From contig CAKOVI010000004.1 of NCBI GenBank assembly GCA_934121905.1, forward strand, positions 1-64,000: 64,000 nt of DNA, given 5' to 3'. A program made the position numbers and the translations under genes. Shown here in pieces: positions 42,072-53,823 of this stretch. The notes under the pieces are model-generated. The model did no database searches. It had not been told where the DNA came from and saw nothing but the letters and a program-made list of their open reading frames with translations. Source of the stretch: an uncultured Clostridia bacterium (GTDB lineage Bacteria; Bacillota; Clostridia; TANB77; CAG-508). How positions within the stretch are numbered: the first letter of the stretch is position 1; each line of letters opens with the position of its first letter.

Positions 42072-43514
42072 ATGTCAAGAGAAGACTATGAAGTAGTAAT
42101 AGGACTAGAAGTGCATGCAGAATTATCAACAAAAACAAAAATATTCTGTTCATGTCCAACATCATTTGGAGCTAGCCCAAATACACATACATGTCCAATA
42201 TGTATGGCGATGCCAGGAACATTACCTGTTTTAAATGAAAAAGTTGTTGAATATGCAGTAAAAGCAGGTTTAGCAACAAACTGTGAAATCTCAAGAAACA
42301 GTAAAAATGATAGAAAAAATTATTATTATCCAGATTTACCAAAATCATATCAAATATCACAATTTGATAAACCACTTTGTGAACATGGATATATTGAAAT
42401 AGATGATAAAGACGGAAACAAAAAGAAAATAAGATTACTTAGAATTCATATAGAAGAAGATGCGGGAAAATTAAACCATGATGATTTTGGAGGAGGAAGC
42501 TTGGTTGACTTAAATAGAGCAGGTGTACCTCTAATAGAAATGGTTTCAGAACCTGACTTATCTTCACCAGAAGAGGTTGATAAATACCTTAAAAAGTTAA
42601 AATCAATTTTGGAATATATAGAAGTTTCAGACTGTAAAATGCAAGAAGGTTCATTAAGAGCTGATGTAAACGTATCTGTTAAAAAGAAAACAGATACAAA
42701 GCTTGGAACACGTACGGAAATGAAAAATATGAATTCATTTAGAAGTATAACAAGAGCAATTGAATATGAGGTAGAAAGACAAATTGATGTCTTAGAAGAT
42801 GGTGGAGTAATTGAGCAAGAGACTTTAAGATGGGATGATGTTTCAGGAAAAACTTTCCCAATGAGAGATAAAGAAGATGCTCAAGATTATAGATATTTCC
42901 CAGATCCAGATTTGGTTGCAATCAAATTATCTGATGAATATATAGAAAACGTAAAAAATAATTTACCAGAATTACCTGAAAGCAGGTATGAAAGATATAG
43001 AAATGAATATAAAATGTCTGAGAAAGATGCAGGAATAATTGTTTCATCTAAATACTTATCAAACTTATTTGAGGAAGCAAGCAAAATTTGTGATAACCAC
43101 AAAGCAGTAAGTAACTGGATAATTTCTGATATTTCTAGAATCTTAAATGAAAAAGAAATGGAACCTGTGGAAATCCCATTTACTGCGGAACAACTTGCAA
43201 ACCTAGTAATATTAATAGATAAAGGAACAATAAGCTCAAGTATAGCTAAAAAAGTATTAACAGAAATGTTCGAAAATCCAAGAGAACCAGAAGATATTAT
43301 AAAAGAAAAAGGTTGGATACAAATTTCTGACGAAGGAGCAATAAAAGAAGTTGTTCAAAAAGTATTAGAAAATAACCCACAATCTGTTGCGGATTTTAAA
43401 GCTGGAAAAGACAGAGCTTTAGGATTTTTGGTTGGACAAGCTATGAAGGAAACTAAGGGAAAAGCTAATCCACAAATGTTAAATAAGATGTTTGTAGAGG
43501 AAATGAACAAATAG
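42072..43514 (+). CDS. gatB: Asp-tRNA(Asn)/Glu-tRNA(Gln) amidotransferase subunit B
   Basis: GatB binds the mischarged tRNA, activates the carboxyl group with ATP and receives ammonia from GatA. The 480-residue product has VIGLEVHAELSTKTKIFCSC, HTCPICMAMPGTLP, LPKSYQISQFDKPL, HIEEDAGKLNHD and a C-terminal YqeY-like helical domain ending MLNKMFVEEMNK. AAGGAGG precedes ATG 42072. Confidence 0.97.
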   Translation: MSREDYEVVIGLEVHAELSTKTKIFCSCPTSFGASPNTHTCPICMAMPGTLPVLNEKVVEYAVKAGLATNCEISRNSKNDRKNYYYPDLPKSYQISQFDKPLCEHGYIEIDDKDGNKKKIRLLRIHIEEDAGKLNHDDFGGGSLVDLNRAGVPLIEMVSEPDLSSPEEVDKYLKKLKSILEYIEVSDCKMQEGSLRADVNVSVKKKTDTKLGTRTEMKNMNSFRSITRAIEYEVERQIDVLEDGGVIEQETLRWDDVSGKTFPMRDKEDAQDYRYFPDPDLVAIKLSDEYIENVKNNLPELPESRYERYRNEYKMSEKDAGIIVSSKYLSNLFEEASKICDNHKAVSNWIISDISRILNEKEMEPVEIPFTAEQLANLVILIDKGTISSSIAKKVLTEMFENPREPEDIIKEKGWIQISDEGAIKEVVQKVLENNPQSVADFKAGKDRALGFLVGQAMKETKGKANPQMLNKMFVEEMNK

Positions 43515-43527
43515 AGAAGTATAGGAA

Positions 43528-43553
43528 AAAGAGGACGAAAGTTCTCTTTTTTT
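43528..43553 (+). terminator. Terminator of the aspS-gat operon
   Basis: AAAGAGGAC pairs with GTTCTCTTT (one G-T) around GAAA, followed by T-run. Confidence 0.7.
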
Positions 43554-43573
43554 CATCTAAATTCTGCAATTTA

Positions 43574-43599
43574 TACCAAAAAGACCCGTCTTTTTGGTA
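43574..43599. repeat. Short palindrome derived from type A elements
   Basis: TACCAAAAAGAC and GTCTTTTTGGTA are perfectly paired around CC. The string ACCAAAAAGACCC is the inner right arm of the type A elements at 31595 and 50885, so this is probably a collapsed copy. Confidence 0.65.
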
Positions 43600-43681
43600 C
43601 AAAAATGAAAAAACACTGTACAAAAATAAAAAAATAATATATAATGTAAATGTTTTAGAAAAGAAAAAGGAGATGCCCAAA

Positions 43682-44380
43682 ATGAAAAAGAAAATTTTAA
43701 TAGCAATAGGAATTATAGCAATTTTAATAGTAGCAATTATAGCATTCATGGTAGTATCAGACATGATACAAGAGAAAAAATTAATGGAAGAGTTTCAATA
43801 TGTTGAAGGTTTAACAGAAAAAGAAGACCACGAAACAGATGAAATCAAAGAAGCATTAGAAAGAGTAATAACAAAAGGAGATTATGGAAAAGTAGAAACA
43901 TCTTATAAACAATATCTAAAAGATGTTTACGGTAATATGGAAAATATCTCGAAAATTTTAGATGATGAAAAAATTACAAATTCACTTACATCAGAAAATT
44001 ACAAAGAAGATGGACCAGATTTTGTTACAACAAAAAAATATTTAACAGAAACAAAACAATCATTAGAAGAAGGTAAAAACAAATATTATGAATTATTAAC
44101 AGAAGATGGAGCAATGAAATACATAAAAGAACAAAACTTGGATTCATATTATGAGGACTTATATAAAAACGAAATCAAGGTATATATAAATCAAGAAGAA
44201 AGAGACGATAAGACTGTAGAAGAATCTATAAATGACGTAATAAGTGTTTTATCAACATCTGAAAAAATTATAAATTTTCTAAGTGAAAATAAAGGTAAAT
44301 GGGAAATTGAAGATGATAGTATAGTTTTTGATACACAAAAATTATCAGACGAATATGACAAATTAACATCAGAAATTTAA
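43682..44380 (+). CDS. Membrane-anchored extracellular hypothetical protein
   Basis: The 232-residue product has one N-terminal membrane helix (residues 5-25, ILIAIGIIAILIVAIIAFMV) with positive charges before it, then an acidic, helix-rich extracellular domain without cysteines. AAGGAG lies nine bases before ATG 43682; ATG 43673 is too close to it. It is a single gene with its own terminator. No recognisable family. Confidence 0.72.
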   Translation: MKKKILIAIGIIAILIVAIIAFMVVSDMIQEKKLMEEFQYVEGLTEKEDHETDEIKEALERVITKGDYGKVETSYKQYLKDVYGNMENISKILDDEKITNSLTSENYKEDGPDFVTTKKYLTETKQSLEEGKNKYYELLTEDGAMKYIKEQNLDSYYEDLYKNEIKVYINQEERDDKTVEESINDVISVLSTSEKIINFLSENKGKWEIEDDSIVFDTQKLSDEYDKLTSEI

Positions 44381-44390
44381 AAATAAAATA

Positions 44391-44424
44391 AGGCTTGTTT
44401 GTAATAGCAAACAAAGTCTTTTTT
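44391..44424 (+). terminator. Rho-independent terminator
   Basis: GCTTGTTTG pairs with CAAACAAAG around TAATAG, then TCTTTTTT. Confidence 0.75.
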
Positions 44425-44471
44425 ATATGCTAGGTAAATAAAATTAATAGTATAAAGAAGGAGATGGAAAA

Positions 44472-45032
44472 ATGGGAGTATTAGAATTATTATTATTAAG
44501 TATAGGTCTTGCAATGGATGCATTTGCTGTTTCTATTTGCAAAGGGATATCAATGAAAAAGATGAATTGGAAAAAAGCTATAATAATAGGTTTATATTTT
44601 GGAGGTTTTCAGGCATTGATGCCAACATTAGGTTATTTTTTAGGTACTGCATTTCAAAGTTTGATAACAAGTGTAGACCACTGGATTGCTTTTGTTTTAC
44701 TTGGAATTATAGGAGGAGAAATGATAAAAGAATCATTTGAAATAGATAGCGAAAATCAAAATGACGATGTAAGTTTTAAAACAATGATTATTTTAGCAAT
44801 TGCGACAAGTATAGATGCATTGGCTGTTGGTATTACATTTGCATTTTTAAATGTAAATTTAGGTTTAGCAGTTAGCTTAATAGGAATAATTACTTTTATT
44901 TTAGCTGTTGCAGGAACTAAAATAGGAAATAGATTTGGAGATAAGTATGAAAAAAAAGCAGAATTTGTTGGAGGAGTTATCTTAATTTTATTAGGAGTTA
45001 AAATTTTATTAGAACATTTAAATATTATATAA
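44472..45032 (+). CDS. mntP: MntP-type manganese efflux pump
   Basis: The 186-residue product has six membrane helices in two similar halves. The family signature SIGLAMDAFAVSICKGIS (first half) and ATSIDALAVGITFAFLN (second half) provides the paired aspartates of MntP. It exports Mn2+. No yybP-ykoY Mn riboswitch could be seen in the short upstream gap. AAGGAGATG precedes ATG 44472. Confidence 0.9.
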   Translation: MGVLELLLLSIGLAMDAFAVSICKGISMKKMNWKKAIIIGLYFGGFQALMPTLGYFLGTAFQSLITSVDHWIAFVLLGIIGGEMIKESFEIDSENQNDDVSFKTMIILAIATSIDALAVGITFAFLNVNLGLAVSLIGIITFILAVAGTKIGNRFGDKYEKKAEFVGGVILILLGVKILLEHLNII

Positions 45033-45066
45033 TTTATGTATAATTAAACAGAAAATGACAAAAGTC

Positions 45067-45095
45067 TTGATATTTTTTGTTTTTTTTAGTACAAT
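45067..45095 (+). promoter_or_regulatory. Promoter of dxs
   Basis: TTGATA (45067-45072) and TACAAT (45090-45095) are separated by a 17-base T-rich spacer. Confidence 0.7.
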
Positions 45096-45124
45096 ACAAA
45101 AAATACAAAAAAAGGGTGGTAAAA

Positions 45125-47011
45125 ATGCTAGAAAAAGTAAATAACACAAACGATTTAAAAAAACTAACCACAAACGAAAAAAAAGAATTAGCAAAAGACA
45201 TAAGAAAATATATAATAGAAATAGTATCAAAAAATGGAGGACACCTAGCATCAAACCTTGGTGTTGTTGAACTTACCTTGGCTTTAGAAAGTGTTTTTGA
45301 TCCTGAAAAAGATAAAATAATATGGGATGTAGGGCATCAAACATATATCCACAAAATATTAAATGGAAGAAAAGAAGAACTTAAAAATATACGTAAACTA
45401 CATAAAATAGCAGGATTTCCAAAAACAAATGAATCAAAAACAGATTGTTTCAATACAGGACATAGCAGTACATCAATTTCAGCTGCAATGGGAATGGCAA
45501 AAGCAAGAGATATAAAAAATGAAAAGCACTCAGTTATTGCAGTAATTGGAGATGGTGCATTAACCGGCGGAATGGCATTAGAAGCATTAAACCATATAGG
45601 AAGCTCAAAAACAAATGTAATTGTAATTTTAAATGATAATGAAATGAGTATATCAAAAAATATTGGTGGAATAAATATGCTACTAAGTAAGCTAAGGGCG
45701 AGAAAAAACTATACAATATCAAATAAATCTGGAAAGAAAGTACTAGATAAAATACCATTATTAGGACCAATACTTGTAAAAATTATCAAAAGAATGAAAC
45801 AAGGAATAAAGCAATTAATAATTCCAAAAATGTTTTTTGAAGATATTGGATTTAAATATTTAGGTCCTATAGATGGACATAATATGGAAGATATGGAACT
45901 AATCTTTAAAAGAGCAAAAGAACTAGATGAACCAGTATTAATACATGTACTAACTAAAAAAGGAAAAGGATATGAGCCAGCGGAAAAAAAGCCAGATAAG
46001 TTTCATGCAACATCACCATTTAATATAGAAACCGGTGAGCCAAAAAAGACAAAAGGAAAAGATTATTCAAAGGCTTTTGGAGAAAAATTAGTAAAAATGG
46101 CTCAGAAAAATGATAAAATTGTAGCAATTACAGCAGCAATGAAAGATGGTACAGGTCTTGCAGAATTTGCTAAAACTTATCCAGATAGATTTTTTGATGT
46201 TGGAATTGCAGAACAACATGCATTAACTTTTGCTGCAGGTTTAGCAAAAGAAGGGATGATACCATTTGTTCCAATATATTCATCATTTTATCAAAGAGCA
46301 TATGATCAAGTAATTCACGATGTGTGTATGCAGAATTTACCAGTTATAATGTGTGTTGATAGAGCTGGGATAGTGGGGGCTGATGGAGAAACACACCAAG
46401 GAATATTAGATTTATCATTTTTTAAAGTAATTCCAAATATTACAATAATGGCACCAAAAGACTTTAAGGAATTAGAAGACATGATGGATTTTGCGGTGAG
46501 CTTAAATTCGCCAGTAGTAATAAGATATCCAAGAGGTGGAGAAGCAAACGAGAAATTTATTACGCATTCTATGATACAATATAAAAAGAGTGATATTTTA
46601 ACACTAGGAAAAGATGTAACGATTGTTGCAATTGGAAATCAAGTTAGTAAAGCTATGAATATACAAAGAAAACTTAAAGAAGTAAATATATATGCAGAGG
46701 TTATAAATGCTAGATTTTTGAAACCATTTGATAAATATGCTGTATTAAAATCAATAGCAAAAACTAGATTTGTAATAACTTTAGAGGACAACACTTTAGT
46801 TGGAGGACTGGCAACAGAGGTTAAAGAATTGATTGCGGAAAAACATCTTAATAATATTAGAATGAGAAATTTTGGGTATCCAGATGTGTTTGTGGAACAT
46901 GGTACTCCAAAAGAGTTGGAAGAAATTTATAAATTGGATGAAAAAAGTGTGTTTGAGTATGTTAGAAATTCTGTTAAATATAAGAGGAAAAGATATGCGA
47001 GTGTGAGATAA
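45125..47011 (+). CDS. dxs: 1-deoxy-D-xylulose-5-phosphate synthase
   Basis: Dxs condenses pyruvate with glyceraldehyde 3-phosphate, the first step of the MEP isoprenoid pathway, using thiamine diphosphate. The 628-residue product has SKNGGHLASNLGVVELTLAL, DVGHQTYIHKIL, the ThDP motif GDGALTGGMALEALN, NDNEMSIS and the transketolase central motif DRAGIVGADGETHQG. GGTGG precedes ATG 45125; the frame upstream would overlap the promoter. Confidence 0.97.
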   Translation: MLEKVNNTNDLKKLTTNEKKELAKDIRKYIIEIVSKNGGHLASNLGVVELTLALESVFDPEKDKIIWDVGHQTYIHKILNGRKEELKNIRKLHKIAGFPKTNESKTDCFNTGHSSTSISAAMGMAKARDIKNEKHSVIAVIGDGALTGGMALEALNHIGSSKTNVIVILNDNEMSISKNIGGINMLLSKLRARKNYTISNKSGKKVLDKIPLLGPILVKIIKRMKQGIKQLIIPKMFFEDIGFKYLGPIDGHNMEDMELIFKRAKELDEPVLIHVLTKKGKGYEPAEKKPDKFHATSPFNIETGEPKKTKGKDYSKAFGEKLVKMAQKNDKIVAITAAMKDGTGLAEFAKTYPDRFFDVGIAEQHALTFAAGLAKEGMIPFVPIYSSFYQRAYDQVIHDVCMQNLPVIMCVDRAGIVGADGETHQGILDLSFFKVIPNITIMAPKDFKELEDMMDFAVSLNSPVVIRYPRGGEANEKFITHSMIQYKKSDILTLGKDVTIVAIGNQVSKAMNIQRKLKEVNIYAEVINARFLKPFDKYAVLKSIAKTRFVITLEDNTLVGGLATEVKELIAEKHLNNIRMRNFGYPDVFVEHGTPKELEEIYKLDEKSVFEYVRNSVKYKRKRYASVR

Positions 47012-47020
47012 TTTTTCTTG

Positions 47021-47080
47021 AAAGGACCGTTTCTTTTTCCACTGGGACCGTTTCTTTTCGCGAAAAGAAACGGTCCTTTT
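47021..47080. repeat. Dispersed palindromic element, type D with duplicated left half
   Basis: A perfect 32-bp palindrome (47045-47076) with core GGACCGTTTCTTTTCG and no loop is preceded by a second left half, AAAGGACCGTTTCTTTTTCC (47021-47040). It lies between dxs and the DtxR-type promoter. Confidence 0.88.
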
Positions 47081-47091
47081 GCAAAAAAATA

Positions 47092-47136
47092 TTGACACAT
47101 CATCATTTTTATAATATAATGTTAGCCGAAGTTAAC
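47092..47136 (+). promoter_or_regulatory. Promoter and possible metal-regulator operator of the suf operon
   Basis: TTGACA (47092-47097) and TATAAT (47115-47120) have a 17-base spacer. Directly after the -10, GTTAGCCGAAGTTAAC (47121-47136) is a partial dyad whose TTAGCC core resembles DtxR/IdeR iron boxes. It would let the next gene's product repress its own operon. Confidence 0.65.
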
Positions 47137-47151
47137 AAAAGGAGACATAAA

Positions 47152-47610
47152 ATGATATCAAAAGCATCAGAAGAATATTTAAAAACAATGTATGTACTGC
47201 AAATTCAAAATAAAGAAATAAGAGTAACAGACATTGCAAATCAAATGAACTTAAGTAAGCCAAGTGTAAACAAAGCCATAAATAATTTGAAAGAAAATGG
47301 GTTAGTATATTATGAGGCATATGGAAAAATAGAATTAACAGAGCAGGGAACAGACCTAGCTAAAAAAATATTAGAAGCATATGATATATCTTATGTATTT
47401 TTTAAAGATGTAATAGGATTAGATGAGGATGCTTCAAAAAGAGAAGCAGAGAAATTAAAATTAACAATGGAGGATAATACTATAAATAACTTAGCAAAAT
47501 ACGTACATAAGGTATTAAATTTAAGTGATTTAAATTGTGATTATGATATCTCAAAAGAAAGATGTCGTATGTGCCAAAGAAGAACAAAAAAGTCTAATAT
47601 AGAGGCATAA
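47152..47610 (+). CDS. DtxR/MntR-family metal-dependent regulator
   Basis: The 152-residue product has an N-terminal winged helix (SEEYLKTMYVLQIQNKEIRV, IANQMNLSKPSVNKAINNLK, ENGLVYYEAYGKIELTEQG). The metal-binding and dimer helix region follows (FFKDVIGLDEDASKREAEKL). The C-terminus CDYDISKERCRMCQRRTKKS has three cysteines, as in some clostridial members. It has no SH3-like third domain. It heads the sufCBDSU operon 28 bases before sufC, which points to control of Fe-S assembly by iron. ATG 47152 follows AAAGGAG. Confidence 0.88.
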   Translation: MISKASEEYLKTMYVLQIQNKEIRVTDIANQMNLSKPSVNKAINNLKENGLVYYEAYGKIELTEQGTDLAKKILEAYDISYVFFKDVIGLDEDASKREAEKLKLTMEDNTINNLAKYVHKVLNLSDLNCDYDISKERCRMCQRRTKKSNIEA

Positions 47611-47638
47611 AAATAAAACAAAAAGGGAGTAAATTTAA

Positions 47639-48379
47639 ATGAGTAAAGAGCTTTTAGAAATAAATGATTTATATGTAAATGCGGGAGAAAAAGAGATTTT
47701 AAAAGGAATAAATTTAAAAATAAACAAAGGAGAAATCCATGTAATAATGGGGCCAAATGGTTCGGGAAAAACAACAACAGCAAATGCAATATTAAACAAT
47801 CCGGCTTATCATAAAGAAAATGGTTCTATTAAATTCGAAGGTGAGGATATAACAAATTTAAAAACAGATGAAATAGCTAGAAAAGGAATATTTATGTCTT
47901 TCCAATTACCAGAAGAAATCCCTGGAATAACAGTGACTAATTTCCTAAAATATGCAAAAAACAAAATAACAGGGAAGCCAATAAAAATATTTAAGTTTAA
48001 AGAAGAAGTAAAAAAACATATGGAAGAACTTCAAATGAAGCCTGAATATAGTGAAAGAAGCTTAAATGTGGGATTTTCAGGAGGAGAGAAAAAGAAAAAT
48101 GAGATTCTTCAAATGCTTGTTTTAAATCCTAAACTTGCAATTTTGGACGAAACAGATTCTGGGCTAGATGTGGATGCTATTAAGACTGTTTCTAAAGGTG
48201 TGGAAATGTTTAAAAATGATGAGAATGCAGTTTTGATTATTACTCATAATACTAAAATTTTGCATAATTTAACACCTGATTTTGTGCATATTTTGGTTGA
48301 TGGTAAGATTGTTAAGACTGGAAATGCGGAGTTGGCTAAAGAAATTGAGGAAAATGGATATAGGAATTATAAAAAATAA
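47639..48379 (+). CDS. sufC: Fe-S cluster assembly ATPase SufC
   Basis: SufC is the ABC-type ATPase of the SufBCD scaffold. The 246-residue product has Walker A GPNGSGKTTTANAIL, the SufC-type AYHKENGSIKFEGEDIT, signature LNVGFSGGEKKKNEILQM and Walker B LAILDETDSGLDVDAI. GGGAG precedes ATG 47639. Confidence 0.97.
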   Translation: MSKELLEINDLYVNAGEKEILKGINLKINKGEIHVIMGPNGSGKTTTANAILNNPAYHKENGSIKFEGEDITNLKTDEIARKGIFMSFQLPEEIPGITVTNFLKYAKNKITGKPIKIFKFKEEVKKHMEELQMKPEYSERSLNVGFSGGEKKKNEILQMLVLNPKLAILDETDSGLDVDAIKTVSKGVEMFKNDENAVLIITHNTKILHNLTPDFVHILVDGKIVKTGNAELAKEIEENGYRNYKK

Positions 48380-48399
48380 ATTTCGAAAGGAATTCAAAA

Positions 48400-49797
48400 A
48401 TGAAAACAAACGTAGAAGAAATAAATAGAAACATCTATGACATAAAAAATCAAGATGACTATGACTTCAAAATAAAAAAAGGTTTAACACCTGAAATAAT
48501 AAAAGAAATATCAAAACAAAAAAACGACCCAGAATGGATGGCTGAATTTAGATTAAAAGCACTAGAAACATACAATAAACTAGAACTTCCAACCTGGGGA
48601 CCAGATTTATCAGAACTAAATATGGACGAAATAGCAACATATGTAAGACCAAAATCAAAAATGGCAGACAACTGGGAAGACGTGCCAGAAGAAATAAAAG
48701 ACACATTTGATAAATTAGGAATCCCAGAAGCAGAAAAAAGGTCTTTAGCAGGAGTTGGAGCACAATACGACTCAGAAGTAGTTTACCACAGCATGAAAAA
48801 AGAACTAATGGAACAAGGCGTAGTTTATACAGACATGGAAACAGCAGTAAGAGAATACCCTGAGCTTGTAAAGCCTCATTTTATGAAATGTGTACCAGTA
48901 ACAGATCATAAATTTGTTGCTCTTCACGGTGCAGTATGGTCAGGTGGTTCATTTGTATATGTGCCAAAAGGAGTAAAAGTGGACATTCCACTTCAATCAT
49001 ATTTCAGGCTAAATTCACCTGAATCAGGACAATTTGAACATACTTTAATAATTGTAGAAGAAGGAGCATCACTTCACTTTATAGAAGGATGTAGTGCACC
49101 AAAATACAATAAAGTAAACTTACATGCAGGTTGTGTAGAACTATATGTAAAAGATAATGCATATTTAAGATATTCAACAATAGAAAACTGGTCAAAAAAC
49201 ATGCTAAACTTAAACACCAAAAAAGCAATTGTAGGAAAAAATGCACAAATTGATTGGGTATCTGGTTCATTTGGTTCAAAAATATCAATGCTATATCCAA
49301 TGAGTATATTAAATGGTGAAGGAGCCAAAACAGAATATACTGGAATATCATTTGCAGGAAAAGGACAAAACCTAGATACAGGATTTAAAGTAATTCATAA
49401 TGCACCAAACACATCAAGCTTAATAAACTCAAAGTCAATTTCAAAAAATGGAGGGGCAGCAACATATAGAGCATTAGTTAGAATAAATGAAAACTCAAAA
49501 AATTCAAAATGCTCAGTATCATGTGAATCGCTTATGCTAGACGATATTTCAAGGTCAGATACAATACCTGTAAATGATATCAGAACAGATGATGTAGAAT
49601 TTTCACATGAAGCCAAGATAGGAAAAATAAGTGATCAATCAATATTTTATCTTATGAGTAGAGGTTTATCAGAAGAAGATGCAAAAGCCATGATAGTAAG
49701 AGGTTTTGCAGACCCAATATCAAAAGAGCTTCCTATAGAATATGCAGTTGAAATGAATAATTTGATAAATCTTGAACTAGATGGGGCAATTGGATAA
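48400..49797 (+). CDS. sufB: Fe-S cluster assembly protein SufB
   Basis: The 465-residue product is the cluster-building scaffold subunit. It has PEWMAEFRLKALETYNKLEL, the SVYHSMKKELMEQGVVYTDM-like segment, CVPVTDHKFVALHGAVWSGG, the beta-helix core with EGCSAPKY, and the C-terminal DDVEFSHEAKIGKISDQSIF with the cluster-site region. It is followed 15 bases later by sufD. Confidence 0.97.
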   Translation: MKTNVEEINRNIYDIKNQDDYDFKIKKGLTPEIIKEISKQKNDPEWMAEFRLKALETYNKLELPTWGPDLSELNMDEIATYVRPKSKMADNWEDVPEEIKDTFDKLGIPEAEKRSLAGVGAQYDSEVVYHSMKKELMEQGVVYTDMETAVREYPELVKPHFMKCVPVTDHKFVALHGAVWSGGSFVYVPKGVKVDIPLQSYFRLNSPESGQFEHTLIIVEEGASLHFIEGCSAPKYNKVNLHAGCVELYVKDNAYLRYSTIENWSKNMLNLNTKKAIVGKNAQIDWVSGSFGSKISMLYPMSILNGEGAKTEYTGISFAGKGQNLDTGFKVIHNAPNTSSLINSKSISKNGGAATYRALVRINENSKNSKCSVSCESLMLDDISRSDTIPVNDIRTDDVEFSHEAKIGKISDQSIFYLMSRGLSEEDAKAMIVRGFADPISKELPIEYAVEMNNLINLELDGAIG

Positions 49798-49812
49798 GAG
49801 AAAGGAATAAAA

Positions 49813-50880
49813 ATGACAAATTTAAAGTTAAATGAAACTCCTATTAGAACAGCAAAAAATTATGGAATTAATAATATAAAATTAGAAAATATAAATGTTC
49901 CTGAGAATATTTCAGAATTTAATGGTCTTAAAATTACGGGTGTTTCTGATGATGGCAAAGTTATGGTAAAAGAAAATGTTGATAAAAATGATTTTAAGTA
50001 CGGAAATGGGGACATTCTTGCAAAGCAAATTGATGAAAAATCCAATAAAAATATAAGTTTAGAAATAGATGGAAAATTAAGTGAAGAATTATTTTTAGAT
50101 TTTGTATTTTCAGAGGAAAATAAGAATTTATTAGAAAATATTTTGATAAAAGCAAATGAAAATGCAAAAGGAACTATAATTATAAGATTCACTTCAAAAG
50201 GAGAGCAAGAATATTATCATAATGGACAAATCAAAATAATTGCAGAAAAAAATGCAAAATTAAATATAGTGTTAGTAAATTTATTAAATAATCAAACAAA
50301 TCATTTTTTAGCAATTGAAAATATCATAAAAGAAAATGCTGAAATAAAATATGTGACAGCTGAATTTGGTGGAAAAAATACAATAATAAATTATTATACT
50401 TGCCTAAAAGAAACAGGAGCTAATAACGAAATTAATACAATTTACTTAGGTGGACAAGACCAGATAATAGACTTAAACTATATTGTAGAAGCTTATGGTG
50501 AAAAAACAAATATAGATATGGAATTAAAAGGTGCAATAAGCGGAAATTGTAAAAAACACTTTAAAGGAACAATTGATTTCAAAAAAGGTTGTAAGAAATC
50601 TAAAGGAAATGAAAATGAATATTGTACTATATTATCAGATAAGGCAAAATCAATTGCTTTACCAATGCTCCTATGTACTGAGGAAGATGTTGAGGGTAAT
50701 CACGCGACTGCAGCAGGTAAAATTGATAGTAAGAAGTTATTTTATTTGATGACTAGAGGTTTAAGTAAGGCTGATAGTGAGAGATTGATTGTTAGGGCAC
50801 AGTTTAATAGTGTGTTAGAGAAAATTGAGAAGGAAGAAGTTAGGAACGAGATATCAGGTAAGATTGATGAGAAAATATAG
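49813..50880 (+). CDS. sufD: Fe-S cluster assembly protein SufD
   Basis: The 355-residue product is a SufB paralogue that completes the SufBC2D complex. Its conserved C-terminal region reads KGTIDFKKGCKKSKGNENEY, then LCTEEDVEGNHATAAGKIDS and FYLMTRGLSKADSERLIVRA. The N-terminal half is divergent, as is usual for SufD. GAAAGGAA precedes ATG 49813. A palindromic element follows before sufS. Confidence 0.93.
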   Translation: MTNLKLNETPIRTAKNYGINNIKLENINVPENISEFNGLKITGVSDDGKVMVKENVDKNDFKYGNGDILAKQIDEKSNKNISLEIDGKLSEELFLDFVFSEENKNLLENILIKANENAKGTIIIRFTSKGEQEYYHNGQIKIIAEKNAKLNIVLVNLLNNQTNHFLAIENIIKENAEIKYVTAEFGGKNTIINYYTCLKETGANNEINTIYLGGQDQIIDLNYIVEAYGEKTNIDMELKGAISGNCKKHFKGTIDFKKGCKKSKGNENEYCTILSDKAKSIALPMLLCTEEDVEGNHATAAGKIDSKKLFYLMTRGLSKADSERLIVRAQFNSVLEKIEKEEVRNEISGKIDEKI

Positions 50881-50884
50881 CTTT

Positions 50885-50989
50885 TTGTTCCATTGGGACC
50901 GGGTCTTTTTAGTACATTGTATTACAAAAATTTGGTCACAATGGAATAAATTGAAAATGTACCAAAAAGACCCGGTCCCAATGGAACAA
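50885..50989. repeat. Dispersed palindromic element, type A (largest copy)
   Basis: The 32-bp arms 50885-50916 and 50958-50989 pair with a single G-T, around a 41-base loop. Core TTGGGACCGGGTCTTTTT. It begins five bases after the sufD stop and ends next to AAGGAGG of sufS. Confidence 0.9.
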
Positions 50990-50999
50990 GGAGGAAAAG

Positions 51000-52218
<1,219 letters not shown>

Positions 52219-52233
52219 GGAAAGGTAAGTAAA

Positions 52234-52704
52234 GTGGAAGATTTAAATGATATTTATAATGAATTAATAATGGAACATAGTATGAATTCATATAATAAAA
52301 AGAAATTAAAAGATGCGAGCTATGAAGAAATTGGACACAATCCAAATTGTGGAGATGAAATCACATTAGAAGTAAAGCTAGATGGTGATATTATAGAAGA
52401 TATGGCTTTTTCTGGTCATGGATGTGCAATTTCACAAGCTTCAACATCAATAATGATAGATACTTTAAAAGGAAAGACTGTAAAAGAAGCACATGATATA
52501 ATAAAAACATTTATAGGAATGATAAAAAGAGAGCAAGAAAGTGAAGAAGATTTAGAAAAATTAGAAGATGCAATTGCTTTTAAAAATATAGCCAATATGC
52601 CAGCAAGAGTAAAATGTGCACTTTTAGCATGGCATACACTTGAGGATATATTAAATAAAAACGAAGAAAATGGGAAAGGAAGCATTGATTGCTGTTGTAA
52701 ATAA
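52234..52704 (+). CDS. sufU: SufU-type sulfur-transfer / Fe-S assembly protein
   Basis: SufU accepts sulfur from SufS and passes it on, with a zinc ion at its active site. The 156-residue product has MEHSMNSYNKKKLKDASYEE, NPNCGDEITLEVKLDGD, FSGHGCAISQASTSIMIDTL and ARVKCALLAWHTLEDIL, giving the three conserved cysteines and the Asp ligand. The GTG start at 52234 follows AGGAAAGG. Confidence 0.95.
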   Translation: MEDLNDIYNELIMEHSMNSYNKKKLKDASYEEIGHNPNCGDEITLEVKLDGDIIEDMAFSGHGCAISQASTSIMIDTLKGKTVKEAHDIIKTFIGMIKREQESEEDLEKLEDAIAFKNIANMPARVKCALLAWHTLEDILNKNEENGKGSIDCCCK

Positions 52705-52705
52705 T

Positions 52706-53758
<1,053 letters not shown>

Positions 53759-53823
53759 AATTGTAAATTGCGATTGAAAATGTTATACATATAGTGTAAA
53801 ATTAAAGTATAGGAGTTGATACT

